From an uncultured Ruminococcus sp. (GTDB lineage: Bacteria > Bacillota > Clostridia > Oscillospirales > Ruminococcaceae), in assembly GCA_947178195.1 (NCBI GenBank), contig CAMWXM010000158.1, positions 1 through 6,853 on the forward strand: 6,853 nt of DNA, in the 5' to 3' direction. The stretch's first letter is position 1. Each line of letters begins with the position of its first letter. Shown one piece after another: positions 1 through 5,026 of the stretch. The position numbers and the translations under genes were made by a program. The notes below the pieces were generated by a model. It was not told where the DNA came from. It worked only from the letters and a program-made list of their open reading frames with translations, and did no database searches.

Positions 1-2
1 CA

Positions 3-77
3 GCTATATATTTATTAGGTGAATTATTTGTAATTTATCAAATAGCATTACAAGCAAAAACTCTATTCATTACATGA
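3..77 (+). CDS. Possible C-terminal end of a gene entering from the left
   Basis: A reading frame is open from the window edge to a TGA at 75-77. It gives 24 residues that look like a hydrophobic helical protein tail (YLLGELFVIYQIALQ, ending KTLFIT). A perfect 15-bp hairpin starts 14 bases after the stop, where a terminator for this gene would be expected, and the gene would converge on the LRR-dockerin gene. The fragment is too short to assign a family. A chance open frame in AT-rich DNA is a real alternative, so confidence is low. Confidence 0.3.
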   Translation, partial: AIYLLGELFVIYQIALQAKTLFIT

Positions 78-90
78 TTGTTGCAAAACA

Positions 91-128
91 AAAAGCTTAC
101 AAAGACTTTTAAATCTTTGTAAGCTTTT
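91..128. terminator. Perfect 15-bp intrinsic terminator hairpin, probably bidirectional
   Basis: The arms at 91-105 (AAAAGCTTACAAAGA) and 114-128 are exact reverse complements around an 8-base loop. Read on the plus strand the stem ends in TTTT. Read on the minus strand it is followed by TTTTTGTTTT, a better U-tract. It can therefore end transcription from the LRR-dockerin gene (stop codon about 185 bases away) and from any gene entering from the left. Confidence 0.8.
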
Positions 129-312
129 CAGCTATGATATTGCCTGAAACTATTTTTCAATCATTCAGCCTTATTATAATCATATCATCAAGAGTAATAT
201 CTTATATATTGCATAATAAGCTATTCAACATTGAACAGGAAATTTTTTGCAACAGGGGGCAGCAGTGCATTTATGTCGTCGCACTGTGATACAAGTGGTA
301 TTGCAAGGCTGA
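129..312. other. Non-coding 3' region of the LRR-dockerin gene
   Basis: I see no convincing gene here. If the 91-128 hairpin is the terminator of the minus-strand gene, this stretch is a 3' untranslated region of about 185 bases. The part from about 249 to 311 is visibly richer in G and C than its surroundings and contains a 6-bp inverted repeat. Short frames are open on both strands across it, but none has a ribosome binding site with a start codon. Confidence 0.5.
263..286. repeat. Small inverted repeat in the 3' region
   Basis: CAGTGC (263-268) and GCACTG (281-286) are perfect inverted copies separated by 12 bases, inside the GC-richer pocket just past the end of the LRR-dockerin gene. 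It could fold as a small hairpin in the 3' untranslated region. There is no adjacent U-tract, so I do not call it a terminator. Confidence 0.35.
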
Positions 313-3300
313 TTATGAGTTTTTATTGTTCTGTTCAATAAGCATACGCTTCATAAGGCAAAGATCAAATACGTTCAACCTGTCATCTTTACATAGATCT
401 GCTGATTTCCAGTATGCAAGTTTTACATCTGGTACAGCTAAGAGCCATTTCTGAAGAAGAACAACATCTGCAACATTAAACGAACCGTCCATATTGACAT
501 CGCCTTGCGGAGGAGTAAAATTGAAATGAATTGTTGCAGAAGTTAGATATTCATTTCCTCTTGAAGAAATAGATATTTTATTCCATTCTGATTCACTGCC
601 CATATAATAAACATCAGTTAATCCTGAACATTCATAAAATGCATAGTTTCCTATTGTTTCTACGCTATCTGGAATTACAATACTTGTTAATCCTGAACAC
701 CCTCTAAATGCGCCATCGTAAGTGGTATTAGAACCACCCCTTATTTCTGTAACACCATCAGGAATCACAATATTTTTTAGTCCCGTACATCCTTCAAATG
801 TGCCACTTTCTATTTCAGTAATATTCGGCGGTAAATCAATATGTGTTAATTTTGAACAGCCACTGAAAGTATATGAACCTATATACGTTACACTATCAGG
901 AATAATAACTTCTTCCAAAGAAGCTTCCAAATTACTCGTCATGTCTGAGTTGATTGAAGAGATTCCATCAGCGAAAACAAGTTTTTTTACATTTGAACAT
1001 GCCGAAAATGCTGTTGACCTGCAAGATGTTACGCTGCTTCCTATTGTAATTTCCTTTAATCCTGTACAATCATAAAAAGCATAATGCCCAACGGTTTTTA
1101 CAGAATCAGGAATTACAATACTTGTTAATCCTGAACACCCTCTAAATGCGCCATCGTAAGTGGTATTAGAACCACCCCTTATTTCTGTAACACCATCAGG
1201 AATCACAATATTTTTTAGTCCCGTACATCCTTCAAATGTGCCACTTTCTATTTCAGTAATATTCGGCGGTAAATCAATATGTGTTAATTTTGAACAGCCA
1301 CTGAAAGTATATGAACCTATATACGTTACACTATCAGGAATAATAACTTCCTCAAGTGAAGATTCCATGTTGTTTGTCATGTTGCTGTTGATAGCTGTTA
1401 TTCCATCAGAGAAAACTAACTTCTTAATATTGTTACAGCCCCCAAAAGCATTAGAACTAAACTCTGTTATACTATTTCCTATTGTGATTTCCTTTAATCC
1501 TGTACAATAGCCAAATGCATTGTCTCCTATTGTTTCTACTCTATTTGGAATAACAATACTTGTTAATCCTGAACAACACTCAAATGCATAACGATCAATG
1601 GTTTTTACGGAATTTGGAATTATTATATTTGTTAAATTTTTACAATAATCAAATGTACCTTTCTCTATTGTTTCAAGATTTGGAGGAAGATTTATTTTGG
1701 TAATTTTGGTACAATTTGCAAATGTGCTGCTCCCTATATATGTTACACTATCAGGAATAACAACTTCTTCAAGTGAAGATTCCATGCCGTATATCATGTT
1801 ACTGTTGATAGCTGTTATGCCATCTGCAAAAATAAGTTTTTTTACATTTGAACATCCCAAAAATACTGTTGACCCGAAAGATGTTACGTTGCTTCCTATT
1901 GTAATTTCCTTTAATCCTGGACAATTGGAAATTGCACAGTCTCCTATTGTTTCTACACTATTTGGAATAACAATACTTGTTAATCCCGAACAACACTGAA
2001 ATGCACAAAAATCAATAGTTTTTACAGAATTTGGAATTATTATATTTGTTAATCCTGAACAATCCCAAAATGCACATTCTCCTATTGTTTCTACGCTATT
2101 TGGAATTATAACACTTGTTAATGTATTACAACTATTAAATGCATTGTCTCCTATTGTTTCTACAGAATTTGGAATTATAATACTTGTTAATTTTTTACAA
2201 CTATAATAACTACTATAAAAAGCGCTTTTTCCAATACTCGTCACATTAAACATCTTTCCGCCGTACCCTACCGTTGACGGAATGTACAAAGCACCAGTAG
2301 GCTCAGAAGTATAACCAGTTAGTTCCACTTCATTATCACTTGTTACTTTATATTTTAATCCGCCACTTTCAAATGTATCGCCAACTTTTGCAGTAACTAT
2401 TTGCGTAGGTTCAAAATAAAATCCATCTTTGCCATGTCCTTCAACAACATTGACCACGATTGTATCAGTAAATCCACCCTCAACGGTAGTCGCTGTAATC
2501 ACCGCTGTACCGATCGAACGAGGATAAACAGCGCCATAGGAGCAATCAGCAACATTGGTATTAGACGAAGTATAGATAATTTGGCGATTAGTGGCATCGA
2601 TTGGCTGCAAATCAGCATTCAATTCTGCAAAATAATCTTCAAGACCAAGTTCGATTTCGTCCTTATTAAAATCTACTCCTAATACTTTGATTTCTTTAGG
2701 TGCTGAAACAGAGCTAAGCTGAGCCTTATATGCTTCATATATTTCTGGGTATTCATCTTCAAGGGTATAAAGATAGTGGGTATTTTTTAGATATTCTTTT
2801 GTTTCCTGAGCATAAGAACGACATTTTCGTATGTCTGAGGTAAGCTGATTATAAGTTGCAGTATTGTTAAAAATTCTGCCAACTATATTTTCCTTAAACA
2901 TCAAATTGGCATAATCATTAACATATTCACCGCCAATATCATAGGTCTTGAAAAAGACATCAAGAGCTGCAAACAGCAGTTTTGCATTGCTTTCAGAAGG
3001 TGAAACTTGATAGCCTTTCATCTGACTTTTTAATGTTGAGCGAATCAGCATTTCAAAATTGTAAAGCCGTTCCATCTTGTAGTACTGTTCACGGATTTTA
3101 TCTGTAGAAAGAATAAAATTGACCGCTGATTTTGTAATAGCCTGTGTCAGAAGAATAGCTTTTCCGGCTGGAAAATATGCTATACAGCTTTTCATATATT
3201 TATCAGTAACTTTTGCAAATGCTTGGACACCAGCCGTGAAAGCAGTATCAGAAAATGCCTCAACAATAGACAACGTATAGCTGTCACATGCTGTTACAAT

Positions 3301-4089
3301 GTTGCTGAGTGCAAGTTTCATCCCTGGATTTGCTTTACCATCACAATTGTTATACAGAATATGTACAAGATTCTTCATCTCATCAGTCATCTTATTGCAG
3401 TAGTAATAGCTAACAGTCTTTTCAATGAATTCATTTGCTGTTTTACAGATTTTATATATAGTATTAATGTTTTTCATAAAGTCTGAGAAATCAGCTATAT
3501 CAGACACTTCTTTTTCGTATGCTTTAGAAAGCGCTTTACCGAAATTCGTGACTTCATTAGAGGTAAGTTTATCATAATTTTGAATATAATAAACAAGTTC
3601 TGAATTATTTTTAAAATAGGAATACAAAGAATTAACTGTTTTATATGCCTGTTCAGCATAAGCAGCATTATAATCCTGAGATTTAAAAGCTGAATTCAAT
3701 GCATTCAGAATGATCGCTTCATAATATCCTTCTTCATCAAGGCATTTAGCAGTTTCAGCACTTGGATCAAAAATTGCATTCATTGTTTCCCATGCTTTTA
3801 GAGAATTACGAAAACTTTTATCATCACGAAGCAGTTTAAAGATTTCAGTATTGATTGAATCTGCTTCTTCAACATAAAATGAAAGCCGTTCATAAGCTGG
3901 ATCATCCTTTATCGGATTAGTCATAAGGTCAGCAACATACATATCAAGACTGAAATCGGGATATTCGTCAATATTTGTATAAGCTTCAGCTGTCATGTTA
4001 TTTTGCAGCATGTTAATTGATTCATTAAACGGCAATACTGCTACAGTCATGCAGATTGCCGTTATAAAAGATATAATTCTTTTTTTCAT
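313..4089 (-). CDS. Secreted LRR_5 (BspA-like) protein with Ig-like domain and C-terminal type I dockerin
   Basis: The start is placed at the ATG at 4087-4089 rather than the GTG just before it, because AGGAGG then sits 7 bases upstream instead of 4. The protein is 1258 residues. In order: a signal peptide (MKKR, hydrophobic core, likely cleavage after AEA near residue 36); about 40-460, mainly helical and aromatic-rich, not recognised; about 465-550, a Big_2-like Ig fold (YTSSNTNVADC...GTAVITATT); a short lead-in; about 23 LRR_5 repeats of about 23 residues (GLTSIVIPNSVETIGDNAF) at 595-1165; a dockerin at about 1195-1252. The first dockerin calcium loop is canonical (D1197, N1199, D1201, S1203, D1208). 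The second has Cys1233 where Asn or Asp is usual. Dockerins bind cohesins on scaffoldins, so attachment to a cellulosome-like complex is inferred. LRR_5 arrays are usually binding surfaces. No glycoside hydrolase or protease motif was recognised, so an adhesive or accessory role is more likely than a known catalytic one. Confidence 0.93.
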   Translation of the reverse strand: MKKRIISFITAICMTVAVLPFNESINMLQNNMTAEAYTNIDEYPDFSLDMYVADLMTNPIKDDPAYERLSFYVEEADSINTEIFKLLRDDKSFRNSLKAWETMNAIFDPSAETAKCLDEEGYYEAIILNALNSAFKSQDYNAAYAEQAYKTVNSLYSYFKNNSELVYYIQNYDKLTSNEVTNFGKALSKAYEKEVSDIADFSDFMKNINTIYKICKTANEFIEKTVSYYYCNKMTDEMKNLVHILYNNCDGKANPGMKLALSNIVTACDSYTLSIVEAFSDTAFTAGVQAFAKVTDKYMKSCIAYFPAGKAILLTQAITKSAVNFILSTDKIREQYYKMERLYNFEMLIRSTLKSQMKGYQVSPSESNAKLLFAALDVFFKTYDIGGEYVNDYANLMFKENIVGRIFNNTATYNQLTSDIRKCRSYAQETKEYLKNTHYLYTLEDEYPEIYEAYKAQLSSVSAPKEIKVLGVDFNKDEIELGLEDYFAELNADLQPIDATNRQIIYTSSNTNVADCSYGAVYPRSIGTAVITATTVEGGFTDTIVVNVVEGHGKDGFYFEPTQIVTAKVGDTFESGGLKYKVTSDNEVELTGYTSEPTGALYIPSTVGYGGKMFNVTSIGKSAFYSSYYSCKKLTSIIIPNSVETIGDNAFNSCNTLTSVIIPNSVETIGECAFWDCSGLTNIIIPNSVKTIDFCAFQCCSGLTSIVIPNSVETIGDCAISNCPGLKEITIGSNVTSFGSTVFLGCSNVKKLIFADGITAINSNMIYGMESSLEEVVIPDSVTYIGSSTFANCTKITKINLPPNLETIEKGTFDYCKNLTNIIIPNSVKTIDRYAFECCSGLTSIVIPNRVETIGDNAFGYCTGLKEITIGNSITEFSSNAFGGCNNIKKLVFSDGITAINSNMTNNMESSLEEVIIPDSVTYIGSYTFSGCSKLTHIDLPPNITEIESGTFEGCTGLKNIVIPDGVTEIRGGSNTTYDGAFRGCSGLTSIVIPDSVKTVGHYAFYDCTGLKEITIGSSVTSCRSTAFSACSNVKKLVFADGISSINSDMTSNLEASLEEVIIPDSVTYIGSYTFSGCSKLTHIDLPPNITEIESGTFEGCTGLKNIVIPDGVTEIRGGSNTTYDGAFRGCSGLTSIVIPDSVETIGNYAFYECSGLTDVYYMGSESEWNKISISSRGNEYLTSATIHFNFTPPQGDVNMDGSFNVADVVLLQKWLLAVPDVKLAYWKSADLCKDDRLNVFDLCLMKRMLIEQNNKNS
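334..504 (-). other. Dockerin type I domain of the LRR protein
   Basis: This encodes two EF-hand-like calcium loops, each followed by a helix. Loop 1 reads DVNMDGSFNVAD and is followed by VVLLQKWLLA. Loop 2 reads DLCKDDRLNVFD and is followed by LCLMKRMLIEQ. The duplicated loop-helix plan and its C-terminal position, six residues before the end of the protein, are typical of cellulosomal dockerins. In loop 2, position 3 is Cys and position 6 is Asp instead of Gly. The NVFDLCLMKRML wording is familiar from Ruminococcus dockerins. Confidence 0.88.
671..912 (-). repeat. 242-bp direct repeat, copy 1
   Basis: I compared this stretch by eye with 1109-1350 and found no difference over 242 bases. It encodes about 80 residues spanning parts of five LRRs. 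The copies lie 438 bases apart, exactly 146 codons, so the duplication keeps the frame and matches the six-LRR unit. Identity stops at 913 and before 671, where divergent third positions reappear. Confidence 0.88.
1109..1350 (-). repeat. 242-bp direct repeat, copy 2
   Basis: This is the second copy of the block at 671-912, in the same orientation and frame. Both copies contain the seven-residue GGSNTTY insertion that the more divergent third unit (from residue 772) lacks. The insertion therefore arose before this duplication, or was spread by it. Confidence 0.88.
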
Positions 4090-4096
4090 CACATTT

Positions 4097-4102
4097 CCTC
4101 CT
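4097..4102 (-). promoter_or_regulatory. Ribosome binding site of the LRR-dockerin gene
   Basis: AGGAGG on the minus strand lies 4 bases before a GTG (4090-4092) and 7 bases before an ATG (4087-4089). Seven bases is the usual spacing and ATG the stronger start, so the site favours the ATG. Confidence 0.8.
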
Positions 4103-4115
4103 AAATAGTTTAGTA

Positions 4116-4130
4116 TTGATACACAAATTT
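4116..4130. repeat. Possible operator half, downstream copy
   Basis: TTGATACACAAATTT here resembles TTGATACAAATTT at 4172-4184. The two are direct copies differing by a two-base CA insertion. They lie on either side of the core promoter of the LRR-dockerin gene, this one just past the expected transcription start. A regulator binding both is possible but unproven, and AT-rich DNA produces such pairs by chance. Confidence 0.25.
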
Positions 4131-4138
4131 ACATTTTT

Positions 4139-4167
4139 ATTATATCATAATGCTTATAAATAATCAA
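4139..4167 (-). promoter_or_regulatory. Sigma-A-type promoter of the LRR-dockerin gene
   Basis: On the minus strand, TTGATT (4162-4167) is followed after exactly 17 bases by a perfect TATAAT (4139-4144). The expected transcription start is near 4132, giving a leader of about 43 bases that includes the AGGAGG site. Both the match and the distance to the gene are good. Confidence 0.7.
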
Positions 4168-4171
4168 TGGT

Positions 4172-4184
4172 TTGATACAAATTT
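4172..4184. repeat. Possible operator half, upstream copy
   Basis: TTGATACAAATTT lies just upstream of the -35 box of the LRR-dockerin promoter and matches the 4116-4130 copy apart from two bases. Regulatory meaning is inferred from position only. Confidence 0.25.
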
Positions 4185-4318
4185 TGTGAATCATATTGCC
4201 AGCAAAATATAGTTAATACAATAACATTTATTTTGTCATAATGTTAGTTTGTATTTTTAATATAAATACCACTTTATAACTTAAGCAATATAGCAAGCAA
4301 AAGTTTTGAGTTTTTAAA

Positions 4319-4374
4319 TTGACGATTAAAATTTTTCAACATATATAGACAAATCTTTCTTTTTGTGATATAAT
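4319..4374 (+). promoter_or_regulatory. Rightward promoter with extended -10, plus an overlapping weaker one
   Basis: TAGACA (4346-4351), a 17-base spacer and TATAAT (4369-4374) preceded by TG with one base between (TGATATAAT, an extended -10) make a strong sigma-A match. An overlapping candidate is TTGACG (4319-4324), 17 bases, TATATA (4342-4347). The expected start near 4381 has no gene behind it for about 640 bases. The transcript would run through the tRNA fragment towards the kinase, or be a short non-coding RNA. Confidence 0.5.
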
Positions 4375-4392
4375 ATATTTTAAAGTATTATA

Positions 4393-4410
4393 TTGTGGAT
4401 TATCTCACAA
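4393..4410. repeat. Inverted repeat just after the rightward promoter
   Basis: TTGTG (4393-4397) and CACAA (4406-4410) are perfect inverted arms around 8 bases. They begin about a dozen bases after the expected start of the 4346-4374 promoter, a common position for a repressor site. An RNA hairpin is the alternative. The arms are short, so confidence is low. Confidence 0.3.
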
Positions 4411-4579
4411 CTGTTAATCTTACTAAAAAACATATTAATATAAAAAAATCATTCACTATTAGTTGCAATATTACTTGCAAATTTATTAGATTAAACATTT
4501 TATTTGCCGTTTGTGTTAAACAAAAATAAATAACCGAAATTTTAAATTGAATACATATTTCCACTATCGTTACACTACC

Positions 4580-4632
4580 CTTAGGTTCTTGTGCCGCAAG
4601 GTGTGCAGGTTCAAGTCCTGTCACCCGCACCA
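4580..4632 (+). pseudogene. 3' half of tRNA-Leu(UAG), probable integration (att) scar
   Basis: The sequence reads as a tRNA from the anticodon loop onward: loop CTTAGGT (4580-4586, anticodon TAG), 3' anticodon stem TCTTG (4587-4591), the long class II variable arm TGCC-GCAA-GGTG, T arm GCAGG-TTCAAGT-CCTGT (4605-4621), acceptor strand CACCCGC (4622-4628), discriminator A and encoded CCA (4630-4632). The long variable arm, anticodon and acceptor sequence all say leucine. The bases before 4580 (CTACC) cannot pair with TCTTG, and no D arm or GCGGGTG acceptor strand lies upstream, so it cannot make a tRNA. Tyrosine recombinases often cross over in the anticodon loop. Integration rebuilds the tRNA at one end and leaves such a 3' half at the other. 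By that rule the element lies to the left. A degraded tRNA or old rearrangement is the alternative. Confidence 0.85.
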
Positions 4633-4661
4633 TGATTTGTTGACAAAAAAATATTATGTCC

Positions 4662-4701
4662 GCAAGAGATTGCCCAAAGCAATTGTGGGCATAAATCTTG
4701 C
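4662..4701. repeat. Two-part inverted repeat next to the tRNA scar
   Basis: The outer arms GCAAGA (4662-4667) and TCTTGC (4696-4701) and the inner arms TGCCCA (4671-4676) and TGGGCA (4686-4691) are all perfect, separated by a 3 by 4 base internal loop and closed by a 9-base loop. It starts 29 bases after the tRNA CCA. No U-tract follows on the plus strand, so it is a poor terminator. It could be the old tRNA terminator in weakened form, a structured RNA, or a recombination-related site. Confidence 0.5.
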
Positions 4702-4832
4702 TAAAACATCGTTCTATTTCCACAGAAATTTTCGATATGTATAGATATTGAGTTGAAATCCTTGATTAGGATATTTTGTAAACTATTGGTGTAATCGCAG
4801 AATTTGTACGGCTATCGATGAGTATCTCTCCT

Positions 4833-4863
4833 GCTGTTAAACGTCTGCGTTTCTTTAAACAGC
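4833..4863. repeat. Bulged hairpin
   Basis: GCTGTT-AAACG (4833-4843) can pair with CGTTT (4848-4852) and AACAGC (4858-4863) around a TCTG loop, with a 5-base bulge CTTTA on the 3' side. It makes 11 base pairs in total. There is no clean U-tract directly after it, so function is open. It lies about 30 bases before the candidate kinase promoter. Confidence 0.4.
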
Positions 4864-4894
4864 TTATTACTACTTAGTTTCTCAGATTTTTTGA

Positions 4895-4922
4895 TTGATT
4901 TTTGTCAGCTATTATTAATAAT
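4895..4922 (+). promoter_or_regulatory. Candidate promoter of the kinase gene
   Basis: TTGATT (4895-4900), a 16-base spacer and AATAAT (4917-4922, one mismatch to TATAAT) lie on the plus strand. The expected start near 4929 gives a leader of about 100 bases. This is the best match I found close to the kinase, but it is weaker than the 4346-4374 promoter, which could also drive the gene by reading through the tRNA fragment. Confidence 0.35.
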
Positions 4923-5013
4923 TTCAGAACTTCATGCGAAGATTATGTAGTATTTGGAATAATCTAATTAACCACATATGAGTTTGTATCATGATATTTT
5001 AATTTTACATAAT

Positions 5014-5018
5014 GGAGG
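5014..5018 (+). promoter_or_regulatory. Ribosome binding site that fixes the GTG start of the kinase
   Basis: GGAGG ends 8 bases before a GTG at 5027-5029. An in-frame TAA (5024-5026) sits directly before the GTG, so no longer start is possible. The next residues lead straight into the kinase fold, so GTG is the start. Confidence 0.8.
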
Positions 5019-5026
5019 AATTTTAA

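Larger units (their letters stand above)
595..2307 (-). repeat. LRR_5 repeat array with a six-repeat higher-order period
   Basis: About 23 leucine-rich repeats of about 23 residues follow the pattern (G/K)LxxIxIPxxVxxIGxxAFxxC. They form a larger unit of six repeats recognisable by the start SLEEV(I/V)IPDS, at residues 772, 911 and 1057. The spacings are 139 and 146 residues. The extra seven come from an insertion (GGSNTTY region) in one repeat. The repeats before residue 772 follow the same order of repeat types (TNIIIPNSVKTI, TSIVIPN, KEITIG, KKLIFADG), so the whole array looks built by duplication of a six-repeat block. The last block is cut short after four repeats, just before the dockerin. 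Confidence 0.9.
4185..4579. other. AT-rich intergenic region left of the tRNA scar
   Basis: I find no gene in these 395 bases. They contain a rightward promoter-like sequence (4319-4374), a short inverted repeat (4393-4410) and two TTGCAA words six bases apart near 4464-4481. No 5' half of a tRNA-Leu gene is present, although an intact or intron-split tRNA would need one. If the tRNA fragment is an attachment site, this stretch would be the end arm of the integrated element, where integrase or accessory-protein binding sites are expected. Confidence 0.5.
4633..5013. other. Intergenic region between the tRNA scar and the kinase
   Basis: I see no supportable gene in these 381 bases. They contain two interrupted hairpins (4662-4701 and 4833-4863) and a plausible kinase promoter (4895-4922). 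A few short frames are open on the minus strand between about 4760 and 4960, interrupted by stops and without a start or ribosome binding site. They could be leftovers of a decayed gene, but nothing recognisable remains. Confidence 0.45.

Noticed and set aside
722..1999. Three plus-strand open frames opposite the LRR array, two of them nearly identical
   Set aside because: They are antisense shadows of the repeat array. Their similarity reflects the 242-bp duplication, and none has a ribosome binding site.
595..2307. CRISPR-like or satellite repeat because of the many similar short units
   Set aside because: The periodicity is about 69 bases in frame with a long open reading frame and encodes leucine-rich repeats. 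There are no spacer-like unique segments.
2401..3486. Plus-strand open frames opposite the N-terminal half of the LRR-dockerin gene
   Set aside because: They lie antisense to a clearly coding region, have no initiation signals and give unlikely protein composition.
4093..4632. An intact or intron-containing tRNA-Leu gene (group I introns can sit in the anticodon loop)
   Set aside because: No GCGGGTG acceptor strand, D arm or matching 5' anticodon stem (CAAGA expected) appears anywhere between 4093 and 4580, so the 5' half is absent.
4400..4723. Minus-strand open frame containing VRVTGLEPAHLAAQEP
   Set aside because: This peptide is the antisense translation of the tRNA 3' half, a familiar artefact of tRNA genes. 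The frame has no ribosome binding site.
4547..4744. Plus-strand 65-codon open frame through the tRNA fragment
   Set aside because: Its middle (CRKVCRFKSCHPHH) is simply the tRNA read as protein. There is no ribosome binding site and it has no coding character.
4833..4863. Terminator of a transcript from the 4346-4374 promoter
   Set aside because: The stem has a 5-base bulge and no U-tract directly follows it. It is kept only as an inverted repeat.
4760..4960. Decayed minus-strand gene (fragments such as AGEILIDSRTNSAITPIVYK)
   Set aside because: The open pieces are short, in different frames and unrecognised. They are no better than chance without a database match.
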